This document shows, piece by piece, positions 39,422 to 50,315 of a stretch of DNA of 64,000 bases. The DNA comes from Aulostomus chinensis (taxonomy: Eukaryota; Chordata; Actinopteri; Syngnathiformes; Aulostomidae): the NCBI GenBank assembly GCA_037954235.1, contig JBBMOA010000020.1:21831177-21895176 (forward strand), given 5' to 3'. A program made the translations under genes and the position numbers. The notes below the pieces were generated by a model. The model made no database searches and was not told the origin of the DNA. It saw only the letters and a list, made by a program, of their open reading frames with translations. How positions within the stretch are numbered: position 1 is the first letter of the stretch; the number at the start of each line of letters is the position of its first letter.

Positions 39422-40678
39422 ATGATGGCTGCGTGGCTCTCCTCAGGGTAAGTGGCAGTGGATTGGGCTTTAAGCTGTCTTTGTCCAATTGTTTGTTACA
39501 TATTGTCTTTTTTTTTCCCTCCAAACAGCGCTTTGCTCCTTGTTCTGCTGACTGGTGCAAGTTACAGCTACCCTGCTAAGAAAGGTAACTATTAGCTACA
39601 TGTATCTAACAAGCAAAATACAAGCTGTAACTCATTTTGTCCTTGCCCTACTTAGGTTCAGGTTCCAGTTCCTCCTATCCAGGTGGTTATGGTGCAGAAC
39701 CTGGTTCTGCTGGCTACAGAGGGTCCTCAGGGAGTGGCTTCAGTCCTGCAGGAGGGTCTTCAGGTGGTGGCTTTGTCGCTGCTGGTTACAACCCAGGCAC
39801 TGCTCAGGGAGCACCAGCAGGCACCTCATACAGCCCACATTATCATGGTGCCTTTGCTGGAGGATCATCAGCGCTGAACTTTGTCCAACCTGCCTTTAAC
39901 ACAGGTACATGCTGTAAGATTACATGACTCCTACTTGCGTATTTGCATAGTTGGTACTCACTGCCAACAACACAACCAGTTAAGACTGAAAGCAAAGCTC
40001 AAATTCTCTGTTTCTGCTCCCAGAAACCCCCTGGGCAGTGTCTCCCCCATCTCTGGGTTCTGCAGAGGAAGGTGAAGCCAGTGGCCTTTCCCCTGGAGGA
40101 CCTGGCAACGTGAGCCCACCTATGCCCCCGCAATTTCAGGGAGGTGAACTGTATCACAAGGACATGATCTACGAGAGGGGAGACTCTGAATCGGAGACTG
40201 AAGAGCAGGGTTACCAGGCACAACCTTCTGGTGCTGGAGGAGTCGCAGCTGTGTCCCCAGCCTTCACCAGCGTACCTTACCCACCCATCCCAGGTCCGGG
40301 ATATCCTCACTACGACTACATGTTCCTGACCGGCCAGTACCCTCCCGGCACATACTCCGACTACACCAGCAGCTATGAGGAAGGGAGAGACCACTGGTAT
40401 GATGACCACTACATGCGGCACTACTACCAGCCAGTTGCTGCCAGTCCTCAGCAGGTTGCAGTCCCACAATTTGCTTCCAAGAAAACACCCCAACAGACTA
40501 GCAGGTAACTTAAAATCAGAGATGTGGTGGTTGTTCTTTCATGCATATCTGAACTCATGTGTTTTTTTTTTTCTTCAAGTACTAATGGTGGCTGTTCTGT
40601 TTGGAAACTCTAAAAGAACTCACTTGAGGTTTTTATGTGCATCTCAAATTAATAATGCCCCTCTCTTTCAGGTACTAA
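39422..40678 (+). CDS. Copy B: secreted Gly/Ser/Tyr/Pro-rich protein, unknown family
   Basis: Exons are 39422-39447, 39529-39584, 39656-39904, 40024-40504 and 40672-40678, giving 272 residues. The signal peptide has the core LLLVLLTGA and the mature end probably starts YPAKKGSGSSSS. Exon 3 is the shortest of the six, with a single FSPAGGSSG unit in place of FGPV. RGDS is at residues 162-165. Exon 4 matches copy A almost base for base. The gene has two candidate last exons: a proximal one after the AG at 40578-40579, and the distal one used here, which restores the family ending Arg-Tyr-stop and is followed by AATAAA. The proximal one would instead read on for 11 residues. It is mirrored by copy D across the inverted duplication. 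Confidence 0.83.
40580..40620 (+). other. Relic proximal terminal exon of copy B
   Basis: This stretch is closely similar to the terminal exon of copy A, but its acceptor is shifted (cttcaag, not tccag) and a small deletion has removed the AATAAA present in A. If used, the protein would end STNGGCSVWKL and would lack a nearby poly(A) signal. The distal exon at 40672 is similar to the last exon of copies C and D, so B appears to carry both versions. Confidence 0.65.
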
Positions 40679-40702
40679 ATGGTGGTTTCCTGTTCTGATT
40701 GA

Positions 40703-40708
40703 AATAAA
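40703..40708 (+). terminator. Poly(A) signal of copy B
   Basis: AATAAA 25 nt after the distal stop codon. Confidence 0.8.
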
Positions 40709-42214
40709 CTCGTGCAACTTATTGCATGTTTCAGTTACAAAGTTTGTGTAGTGCAGGTCTTATCCCACACAGACACTGCATTCAACATGTGCAAGCCCAT
40801 CCTGTAACAATACATGGGGAAGAGCAAGCCCTGCATGACTCGATCAGTGGAAAGTGCCTTTTCAATGTTATGGAAAAATTGCTCAAACCTTCAGTGTCAG
40901 CATAAAAAAATGCTTTGTTGTGCACTCAATATGCTGTAGTCTGAAAGCAAATTCCTGCCTGAAAATGTAGAGCAACATACTTAAAACAAGGACTGATCAC
41001 TCATGCTTGTAAGACTGTTCCAGGTCTGTTTGACCACCCTTTGGCTGCAACTTTAATCTAACTCCTTGCTACAACAGGAGTAAATCACAATGCTTTTCTG
41101 CCAGAAGCAAAATAACCCACACTAACGTCAGTTGATTTCTAAAGACGAAATGCAGTGTGTTGCGCAAAACAAACCTGAGAACTGCAAAAGGTTTCTCTAC
41201 AGAAGCATGTGCATTACTCTAAATGCCTTGACCTCGGGGACTAACTCATTCCTGTAGCCAGAAACTCAAGGGACACTGTGAATAGGTCTGGTTTACCTTT
41301 TCAATGCATTACATTTCAGCTTGCAAGCTGATTGACCCATGCTTCCTAAAGGTGGCCAAACTTTAGCTCTTGGTGGTTCTCAGGAGTTATACAGACTTTT
41401 CCATCTGCATTTTTGTTCAAATCAAAAATGTTCCTGTTTTGTTTGTGCTAAATAGTGACTCTCAGTTGCTGATGGCACTAAAATGTCTCTTGGAAAATGG
41501 ATTTAAAGTAGAACCTGTAATCAAGTTCCACAGTGCTGCATCCCCAACAGAACTTGAGGAATGTAGTTTAAATTCCAGTAATGCTATCCTCACAAGTGGT
41601 GTTGGATCTTTTAACTCCATTAGCACTTACTTGGCATCAGGTTGGTCAACCACTAACCTGACAGCCAAATCTTTCTACCTGCAAAGTTTACCACCAAACA
41701 AGGGTTTGAATAAGTTTTTTTTTTTTTTTTTACTCAAGCAATGTCAGTCTAATGGTCAGCATCAAACTCAATGGTTCTCTCAAAGAGCCTTTCCAATGTG
41801 GGAAAACCCAAGCCAACAGTGTCTCTAAAGGATTTAAAGATGTTGTATTCAGCAGTTCTCATAAATTTATCTACATGACCTCAAAAGCGAAAACTCCACT
41901 TGACACTGTTGCAAAAGCCAATCAGTATGCTTCACCCGCTGTAACTGATGCCTTGTTGAGTCCTAAAACTGAAATCTGATGCTTGTTCCCACAATCCGGT
42001 GTTTGTGTGCCAAAAGCTGATATAAGCACTACAGAGGCGTGAGCTAGTGGATTCCAGGATAGTTTTGTGACCTGGGACCAGGCTTGGCAGCTCTGCTTCG
42101 GGCTGTCGTCAACAGGGGATTATGGAAACTGACATCGTTAGTCCCAGTGAGTGCAGCCAACGCACACTAGCTAATATGCATGGCCACCCAGCTGTCTCCA
42201 AAAGTGTCATCAAT
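40709..42214. other. Spacer after copy B, partly in the inverted arm
   Basis: Positions 40709 to about 41370 are clearly related, inverted, to about 49100-50280. Shared phrases include 'gcactcaatatgctgtagtc' and 'gcaaaaggtttctctacaga'. From about 41370 to 41980 there are two overlapping open frames (41370-41828 and 41752-41979) with ordinary composition but no domain I know, separated by a T-run. They might be relics of a gene or chance. Confidence 0.45.
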
Positions 42215-43925
42215 AATCAAATCAAACTTTATTTATAGAGCACCTTTCATTCATACAAGAAATGCAACTCAAAGTGCCCCCCCCACGCCCTCATTCATGC
42301 ATGCACATACACACCCTTGAACACACAGTGTACTACACAAATGCATACAACCCGGGTAAACCCCCAACCCTACCCCCCACCCCTCACTCATCTACCCTTG
42401 AGGAATATTGAAATATGGGGTGTGGCTGGGCAGTGATAGACCAGTTAAGGAGACACCATCATATGGGAGCCATCCACACCGAGAACCACCCAAGCCCACG
42501 GCCACAGAGGCCCGCCCGACCCGGACAGACAGGGGCCCAAACCAAGGTTATATAGCCTTGGAGTATGGCCCACCAACTATCCAGGCCAGGGGGAACCCGC
42601 AGCACGGCACCCAGCAGGCAGTCCAGACAAGGCTCTCAGTGTGGAGGGCCCCCATGAGGAGAACACTGGAACTGAAAAAATAAATAACAAATATTAAAGG
42701 ACTGCATAAATACATGTTAATATAAAAGAATAAGAACAATAAAGAAAATTAAAAGACAATAAGATACCTAAATAACCAAAATAAATAATCGTAAATTAAA
42801 ACAAGTAACTCAGTTAAAAGCGATGTTAAAAAGGTATGTTTTGAGTTTGGCCTTAAAAGAATCAATAGATTCAGCAGCCCTGAGGCCCTCCGGCAGGGTG
42901 TTCCACAGGTGTGGACCATAATGATGGAATGAGGCTTCACCGAATGTTTTAGTTCTGACATTGGGAACAGCTAAAAGACCAGCACCAGGTAACCTCAGGG
43001 TCCTTGAGGGCCGACAGTGTAAAAGCAGGTCAGAAAGATAAGAAGGCCAAAGGCCATTAAGACACTTAAAAACAATTAAGAGAACCTTAAAATCAATCCT
43101 GAAGTGCACAGGGAGCCTATGCAGCGCTTCTAAAACTGGTGTAATGTGCTCCCGCCTTCTGGTCCTCGTCAGCACACGAGCGGCTGAGTTCTGGAGCAGT
43201 TGGAGCTGAGTAATGCTCTTTTTAGGGAGACCAGAAAGCAGGGCATTGCAGTAATCTAACCTGCTAGAAATAAAGGCATGCATTAGCACCTCTTTAGAAA
43301 CGGGTGAACTCTGGCTGTATTCTTAAGGTGATAGAAAACTATCTTTGTGATATTTCTGATGTGTGGAATAAAATCAAGCTCAGAGTCAAAAAGGATGCCC
43401 AGGTTTTCACACACTGTGAAGGCTTAAAATCATTTAGTTTTGGTAAAAGTTTCTCTCTCTTGCCTTCAGGACCAATAACTAAAACCTCTGTTTTGTCCTT
43501 GTTGAGCTGTAAGAAGTTCTCTGCCATCCATGATTTTATATCCAAAATAGGGTTTCAGAGGGAATCAATTGGCCCTGTGTCATCAGGAGACATGGCAATG
43601 TAAAGTTGTGTGTCATCAGCGTAGCTGTGAAACCCGATGCTATGCCTCCTGATGATGTCCCCAAGGGGAAGCATGTACAAATTAAAAAGTAATGGACCTA
43701 AAATTGAACCTTGGGGTACCCCACATTTAATTTCATGGGTTCTGGAGGAACACGTATCCAAATTTACCAAGAACCGACGATCTGTGAGGTAAAAATAAAA
43801 CCAGTTAAGAACAGTACCAAAGGGGCCCACCAGGTTTCTGAGTCTTTTTAACAAGATGTGGTGATCTACTGTATCAAAAGCAGCACTTAGATCCAGTAGC
43901 ACCAGGACTGATAATAATGTTCTGG
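42215..43925 (-). mobile_element. 5'-truncated L2/CR1-type LINE
   Basis: Minus-strand reverse transcriptase fragments appear in order: LDLSAAFDTVDHHILLKRL, CGVPQGSILGPLLFNLY and YADDTQLYIAM (catalytic YADD), then NKDKTEVLVIGP, then the C-terminal SSRLDYCNALLSGLP and LPEGLRAAESIDSFKAKLK. Together they are typical of fish L2/CR1-group (Jockey superfamily) elements. No endonuclease domain is present, so the 5' end is truncated inside the RT near 43925. Reading frames shift at least twice (around 43290-43340 and 43545), so it is dead. The 3' end contains 'caaactttatttatagagca', a common 3' sequence of such elements. Confidence 0.85.
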
Positions 43926-44711
43926 TGTAAAGAATTGCCTTTACTTGGACATATCAACTTGAGGCTGTCACTGGCTCAAATGCCTCTTTACTGGTTAAAA
44001 GTTAAATATGTTGTCAGGCAGCTGCCTCGGCACTCATCGGCAGTTTTGACCAGTCAGAACACACAGTATAGAGCTAGCAGCTGAGTTGTAAAATGGTTGG
44101 CTCCATCTCAACATAACCACAGATTAAAGGTTTAAACGCCTATATTCTCAGCTAAAATAAAATAATCAAATAGTGGTAGTGCAACAAAAAGTATCAGTTT
44201 TCCTTTATGCTTAGCCTTTATATCACCTTAAATTTCCTATGTGGTGTTCAGTCAAGAGCGTATAAATTCAGCTTGAACTTTGACAGATCTTCCCTACTTA
44301 GATGCGTTAATCTGAATATTTCATGGAAATAAATGTAACAGACAAATCAAATCATTTACTTCATATATCAAGTAAAATATCAGTAAAAAATTGTCAGTGT
44401 ATTAGCATTTATGATATTTTTTTTCTTTTCAGTAAATAAAAATGAATTTGAAGATCTGCTTTAAAATTATAGGCATGCTAAAATGTGTTCTGTGTGATCA
44501 GTTATTGTGACTGCATGTTAAAGTTTAAACTGCCAGACCACATCATCATGAAAATCCAAACAAACAAGACAAAACAAAACAAACATCACAAGATAAATCT
44601 CATTGCAGATAATAAAATTATATGCAATATCAGCCATGCAATTTATAAAGTTTCCAAAAAAGAACCAGCTGAAAATGAAGCTAAAAGTAACATCTCTAAC
44701 AGAGAAGTTTC
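43926..44711. other. AT-rich spacer upstream of copy C
   Basis: No supportable exon. Open frames are Lys/Asn-rich translations of AT-rich sequence. Confidence 0.5.
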
Positions 44712-44719
44712 ATATAGGA

Positions 44720-44923
44720 CAGGGGTGGGCAATCATGTGCCATGGAGGGCTGTGTGTATGCAGGTTTTCCTTCCAACCAAACACTTTAACAGGTGATTCC
44801 ACTGATTAACACTCTTCTGTGGCTGAAGGTGTGTTAATCAGTGGAATCACCTGTTAAAGTGTTTGGTTGGAAGGAAAACCTGCATACAAACGGCCCTCCA
44901 TGGCACATGATTGCCCACCCCTG
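44720..44923. mobile_element. Fold-back MITE, hAT-like
   Basis: Two arms of about 93 bp form an almost perfect palindrome around a loop of about 18 bp (cttctgtggctgaagg). The ends are CAGGGGTGGGC and its complement GCCCACCCCTG, a terminal sequence typical of hAT-superfamily non-autonomous elements. The flanking 8-mers ATATAGGA and ATTAGGAG are similar but not identical. It has no coding capacity. It lies only about 40 bp upstream of the promoter E-box of copy C. Confidence 0.85.
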
Positions 44924-44960
44924 ATTAGGAGGATCTGCCTTCAGGAGGACTCATCCCCAC

Positions 44961-45024
44961 CAGCTGTGGGTCGTTACCTCATCATGGTCTGATTGGTCGG
45001 GGCAGGTCACTGGCAACATTTAAA
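44961..45024 (+). promoter_or_regulatory. Promoter block of copy C
   Basis: CAGCTG at 44961, ATTGG at 44992 and TTTAAA at 45019, with the ATG at 45069. This is the same 31/27/50 spacing as the other copies. Confidence 0.75.
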
Positions 45025-45068
45025 AACCTTCAACAGCCTGAAGGAGTCACACAATTTCCTCAATCACC

Positions 45069-46215
45069 ATGATGGCTGCTTGGCTCGCCTCAGGGTAAGT
45101 AGAAGTGGGGTTGTGCTTTAAGCTGTTTTTGTCCAATAGTTTGTTACATGTTGTCATTTTTTTTTCTCCTCCAAACAGCGCTTTGCTCCTTGTGCTGCTG
45201 ACTGGTGCAAGTTACAGCTACCCTGCTAAGAAAGGTACTTATTATCTACATGTGTCTATCAAGCAAAACCTAAAATGTAACTAATGTCCTTGCCTTACTT
45301 AGGTTCAGGTTCCAGTTCCTCCTACCAAGGTGGCTATGGTGCAGATCCTGGTACTACTGGCTCCTCCTATGGAGGATCCTCAGGGAGTGGCTTCGGTCCT
45401 GTGGGAGGGTCTTCAGGTGGTGGCTTTGTCGCTGCTGGCTACAACCCAGGCAGTGCTCAGGGAGCACCAGCAGGCACCTCATACAGCCCACATTATCATG
45501 GTGCCTTTGCTGGAGGGTCATCCCAGCTGAACTTTGTCCAACCTGCCTTTAACACAGGTAAATGCTAGAGACTACTTGTGTATGTACATTGTTGGTACTC
45601 AAACTAGCGGCAACCCAGTTTCAAGACTAAAAGCAGCTCAAATTCTGCTCCCAGAAACCCCCTGGGCAGTGTCTCCCCCATCTCTAGGTTCTGCAGAGGA
45701 AGGTGAAGCCAGTGGCCTTTCCCCTGGAGGACCTGGCAACGTGAGCCCACCTATGCCCCCGCAATTTCAGGGAGGTGAACTGTATCACAAGGACATGATC
45801 TATGAGAGGGGAGACTCTGAATCGGAGACTGAAGAGCAGGGTTACCAGGCGCAACCTTCTGGTGCTGGAGGAGTTGCAGCTGTGTCCCCAGCCTTCACCA
45901 GCGTACCTTACCCACCCATCCCAGGTCCGGGATATCCTCACTACGACTACATGTTCCTGACCGGCCAGTACCCTCCCGGCACATACTCCGACTACACCAG
46001 CAGCTATGAGGAAGGGAGAGACCACTGGTATGATGACCACTACATGCGGCACTACTACCAGCCAGTTGCTGCCAGTCCCCAGCAGGGTGCAGTCCCACAA
46101 TTTGCTTCCAAGAAAAGACCCCAACAGACCAGCAGGTAAGTACAAACCAGAAAATGGATTTCTGTGTGTGTGTATATGTAAAGTTTTTTTTTTTTTTCCC
46201 CCCTCCAGGAACTAA
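45069..46215 (+). CDS. Copy C: secreted Gly/Ser/Tyr/Pro-rich protein, unknown family
   Basis: Exons are 45069-45094, 45179-45234, 45303-45557, 45655-46135 and 46209-46215, giving 274 residues. The start is MMAAWLASG, with hydrophobic core LLLVLLTGA, then YPAKKG. Exon 3 has one FGPVGGSSG unit and GTSYSPHYHGAFAGGSS. Exon 4 carries RGDS at residues 164-167. The tail differs slightly (SKKRPQQTSR), and the last residue is Asn instead of Tyr because the final exon starts GAAC. The poly(A) signal is the ATTAAA variant. The gene sits almost on the symmetry axis of the inverted duplication and is followed by the reversed pseudogene G, as A is by H. Confidence 0.85.
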
Positions 46216-46236
46216 ATGGTGGTTTCCCTGTTCTGA

Positions 46237-46242
46237 TTAAAA
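46237..46242 (+). terminator. Variant poly(A) signal of copy C
   Basis: ATTAAA, the most common alternative to AATAAA, 22 nt after the stop codon. Confidence 0.65.
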
Positions 46243-46955
46243 TTTACTCTGGCAGCTCAATGTGTCATTAATGAGATACAATGATTAAGTTTGTATAGTG
46301 CAGGTCTCATACCACAGTATTACACTCAAATGCTTGATGAGACACATCCTACAAAAGCCCACAGCCTGGAATTTCATGCTACTCTAGGTTCAATGAGAAC
46401 AACAACCTGCTTGGGGGGGGGGGCAGGACAGAGCAATGCTGAGTGCATAAAACCCCATGCATATCAGCTCAAATGTAAGTGCAATTAGACTCTATATGCT
46501 GTAGTTTCAATTTACAACTCTCTGCTGTAATACAGAGGGCTACTGTTCCAACCACAAAGTCTAGACAGTCAAGCATTGGCCTAAAGTTTGTATTTTGCTA
46601 CAACCAGAGTAAATGGGGGGGGGGGGAATTCTGTCCTGCAATAAGGTGAACTAACACTAAAGCTACCTTTATAAAATAGTAACACCTTTTAATATTGGCA
46701 TAAGCAAACATGCAACTGGCCTAGTACATGGCAGTCAGTAAATGTAGTTCAATAATGCAACTCAAGCCATCTTTGCAGACCCACTTTTGCTGACAAATAA
46801 CCCCACTGCCTTTTAAGCAGTTCATTGCAACTCTACAGCACTTGCTTAGTGAAAGTGACATGTCAAAATCAGCTAAGTACGCTTCATCTTTGGGGAGTTT
46901 GTACATCCCCCGTTCACTGTTTTGAAGGCCTTGCTGTCAAATATGGAATCACTTA
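46243..46955. other. Spacer between copy C and pseudogene G
   Basis: No exon. The first 150 bp are related to the sequence downstream of copy B ('gtgcaggtct' region). Two G-runs lie at about 46414-46423 and 46616-46626. Confidence 0.55.
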
Positions 46956-46959
46956 CTGC

Positions 46960-47571
46960 ACTTTAAGTTTCTGGGGATACCCAGTTTTGTACATGAGTAT
47001 GGGGAGGGTACTGGCCAGTCAGTAACATGTCACATTGCCAGGTCCTCAAACTCACATTCTGGATTCAGCTTCCCTTCCAGAGGACCAACTGCCCAGGGTG
47101 TTTCTCAGAGCAGAAGCATGTGATCACATTTTTCACACAAAAGGCATGCTCATTGCACTGAGCTTCAACTGTCTCACAGCATTTACCTTGGTTGAAGGCA
47201 GCCAAGCTTCCAGTGTTGCCAGAAGATGCAACAAGATACTTTGGGTTGAAGTGAGACGCTGCAGGTACAAAACCCCTCCCTGATAGTCCTGAGTCAGAGC
47301 CTACAGTAGCGGGGTTTGCATTATCACCCCTGGTCGGAGGACCACCATTAAGCAGAACAACTTTATAAGGTTTAACCTGAAACAATTGCTCATGAAATTT
47401 TTGGATTTAACAGTACTTGACACTTTTTTTTAGCAGGGCAGGTGTCACTTGCACAAGTGTGTAGCAAATGGAGCAAAGTAGTTTGGAAATTACATCATGG
47501 AACCAACTACTGAGCAAAACACATCAAGTGAACAGTCTGACTAACCCTGAAGAGACCCAACTAGCCATCAT
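46960..47571 (-). pseudogene. Pseudogene G, most complete sister-subfamily member
   Basis: On the minus strand, exon 1 (47571-47546) still encodes MMASWVSSG with a GTTAGT donor. An exon-2 relic near 47470 keeps the CPAKKK end but has lost both its AG acceptor and its GT donor. Exon 3 is about 47376-47187, ending AAFNQG with a good donor, but its length of 190 nt no longer keeps the exon-4 frame. Exon 4 (from about 47100) reads ETPWAVGP-like, then loses frame and most of its length. Its promoter keeps an E-box (CAGTTG) and TTTAAA, but the segment with the CCAAT box is deleted. The gene is dead by several independent lesions. Confidence 0.8.
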
Positions 47572-47931
47572 GATTGAGTAAACCTTTTAACACCTTCACC
47601 TTGAAGAATTCTTTAAATATTGCAAGCACCTGCACTGACCAGATCATGAGTTAATGACCCACAGTTGCTGAAAGTCCTACTGAAGGTGGAACCTCTAATT
47701 TGAAACACATGGATTGAAGATGTCTGTCTTCTCTGATCCTATATGCTCTTTTGCAAACTAGGTGTTTTACATGACTACTTTTTGTTCAGAATTTTATTTT
47801 TAAGCAGCACAAAATTTGTCTTAGTTTGGATTTTCTTTAAGATAACACTGAAAATTGAACACACCTAAAATGATACACAAGTTTTAGAGACTAAAAGTGC
47901 TCTGCTGGCTTTTCTGATGTTTTTTTGATTA

Positions 47932-48183
47932 GGGGGAGGTATGGCTCAGAGATAGAGGGGCCATCTAGTAACCGAAGAGTTGTTGGTTCGATCCTCACTT
48001 TCTCCGATGACCATGTCCAAGTATCCTTGAGCAACATACTGAACCCCTAATTGCTCCTTAAGCCCTGCAACAGACTGGAAACCCATCCAGGGACAACCCT
48101 GCTTCTCACCCAATGTCAGCTGAGAAAGGCTCCGGCCCCCCCACAACCCTTCACGGACAAATGGTACAGAAATTGGATGGATG
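47932..48183 (+). mobile_element. tRNA-derived SINE, second family, copy 3
   Basis: The head is 'aggtatggctcagagataga', with a B-box-like 'ttggttcgatcc', the body phrase 'gagcaacatactgaacccct' and a GGATGG tail. It is flanked by GATG(T)7GATTA and GATG(T)6GATTA, a target-site duplication that differs only in T-run length. Confidence 0.87.
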
Positions 48184-48198
48184 GATGTTTTTTGATTA

Positions 48199-49325
48199 TT
48201 CACAGCTGAGAGAATACATTACATATAGTGTGGCGACTTGAGCTGTAAGTTGTATGCCTCAAAATTACAAAAATTCACATTGCTAACATTTCCTGCTTTA
48301 CAAGCGTAGTGCGTGCAGGTTCCTCCCAGTATTCCATCTCGTTTCTTTGTCCTGTTGGCCTCAAGTTATATCAAACCTGAAAAAAGACAATCTCATCCAT
48401 AAACTTAAGGAATGATGCTTACTTCTGCTCTTTGTCCCCAATGGGCATACAGCATCAGTCAAGAATGAAGAAGGCACAAGCACCACTCACTTCAGATGAT
48501 TTCATGCTTGGTCTTGATTTTCCTGGCAAATCTTAACACAACTGGTGCTGCTGCTTGCAGAACACCTTTTAGAAAGCTAAATACATGTATTAATCTGGAA
48601 AATGTGTAGTTTGGAAAAAAACTAAAGGCATTTTCAGATATCCTTCATAAGACTGTCAGACCTAAATGCTCTTTTCTCATGTTAAACTGCCCATTTCTTG
48701 CAGCAACAGTGTTGCTTACATACTCAATTCCATTATGAAGCTGGAAGCACATACATTTTGTGAACACTCCCGATACAACAGAACCATGCATAGACTTGGA
48801 TTCCAAGTTGACACCATTGTGAGTCTTGATTTAGGTTGACCAGGCTCATGCAAAGAAAGCCTTGTTTGTAGTGCAGTCTAATAACCACCAAGAGTTGACA
48901 GCTCAGCCCATGAGGTGGGGGAGGTAGGGAAACATGAAAGCTTACCACTCATGATTTCTGGAAGCCTGGTGGGCACTGAAACTGTTGACTCAAAGTCTCA
49001 AGTCAGACTGAATGAGGGGAAAAAAAAAGTTTGAGACAGCCAAAATTTAAAGGCTTTGGTTGCTTTAAGAAGGACAATATCCCCTATGTGGGAATCTGTA
49101 AGGAGGGCCGTTCTGGGAGAGTTTGGCACTAATGTTCGGCCATCTTTGAGAAGTGTGGGTCAACCAGCTTGCAAGCGAAAGTTCAGGGTGAAATGTAATG
49201 CATTGAACAGGTAAACCATAGACCTATCGTGGTGTCCCTTAAGTTTTTGACGACAGGAATTAGTTGCTGAGGTCAACGCATTTGGAGTAATGCACATGCT
49301 TCTGTAGAGAAACCTTTTGCAGTTG
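48199..49325. other. Spacer, right part in the inverted arm
   Basis: No supportable exon. From about 49100 onward it pairs with the left arm near 41370 in inverted orientation. Confidence 0.5.
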
Positions 49326-49335
49326 TCACCTGCTC

Positions 49336-49766
49336 GTCATCCTCCGCTTCATCCGGTGGGTCCGGGTCGCGGGGGCAGCGGTCTCAGCAAGGAAGTCCAG
49401 ACTGCCCTCTCCCCAGCCACTTCAACCAGCTCTTCCAGGAGGATCCCGAGGCGTTCCCAGGCCAGCCGAGAGATATAATCCCTCCACCGTGTCCTGGCCA
49501 CCCTGCGGAGGAAACTCATTTCAGCCGCTTGTATTCGCGATCTTGTTCTTTCGGTCATTACCCAAAGCTCATGACCATAGGTGAGGATTGGAATGTAGAT
49601 TGACCGGTAAATCAAGAGCCTCACCTTTTGGCTAAGCTCCCTCTTCACCACAACAGACTGGTTTAGCACCCGCAAGACTGCAGATGCTGCCCCAATCCCC
49701 CACTCCATCTTACCCTCATTCGTGAACAAAACCCCGAGATACTTAACGCCACCGGAGGTGGAGTGT
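49336..49766 (-). mobile_element. Rex3-like RTE LINE 3' fragment
   Basis: The minus-strand frame (49729-49349) reads VLRVLNQSVVVKRELSQKVR, then RSIYIPILTYGHELWVMTER and AWERLGILLEELVEVAGERA, then PLPPRPGPTG. This is the characteristic C-terminal end of RTE-clade (Rex3-type) reverse transcriptases in fish. The element is strongly 5'-truncated. A perfect 10-bp target-site duplication, TCACCTGCTC, lies at 49326-49335 and 49767-49776. No counterpart is present at the mirrored position of the left arm. Confidence 0.88.
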
Positions 49767-49776
49767 TCACCTGCTC

Positions 49777-50284
49777 ATCTTTTTCAAAACTCATGAAATT
49801 TAAGATTCCCCTTCAAGTATTGGCATTTGGGCTTTAGAGTTCAGGTGAGTTGCTTCTGGCAGAACGGGAGCATTGCCATTTACTCCTGTCATAGCAAGGG
49901 CTTAAATACAAAGTTTAAGCCAATGTTGAAAACTAACCTGGCTGATGGAGCAATTAAGGAACATCTTGCCAGCTGAAGTGGAAAGACCTTTGCTGACGTC
50001 TATTGCTCTACAATTTCAGACAGTATTTTGCTTGCTTAAAGACTACAGCATATTGAGTGCACAACTGAGGCATTTTGTGAACCTCACACTAGTGAGGACG
50101 GTTTCAACTAAAGGCACTTTTCACTGGTGGAGGCATGCAGGGCTCTGCCCCACTCCCCTGCCCCCCAGCAGATGGCTGCTTGCATAGGGGATGCCTTTGC
50201 ATGATGTTCTTGCTCATATTGAATGCAATGCTTGTGTGTACCTCAAAAAAAAGATGCAGTAAGAGTGTAAATTAGTTGCCAGAG
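49777..50284. other. Spacer downstream of copy D, inverted arm
   Basis: No exon. Related in reverse orientation to about 40740-41160 downstream of copy B. Confidence 0.55.
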
Positions 50285-50290
50285 TTTATT
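50285..50290 (-). terminator. Poly(A) signal of copy D
   Basis: AATAAA on the minus strand, 26 nt after the stop codon. Confidence 0.8.
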
Positions 50291-50315
50291 TAAAATCAGA
50301 ACAGGGAACCACCAT

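Noticed and set aside
42408..42683. 91-codon plus-strand ORF
   Set aside because: Lies in the 3' region of the minus-strand L2/CR1-type LINE.
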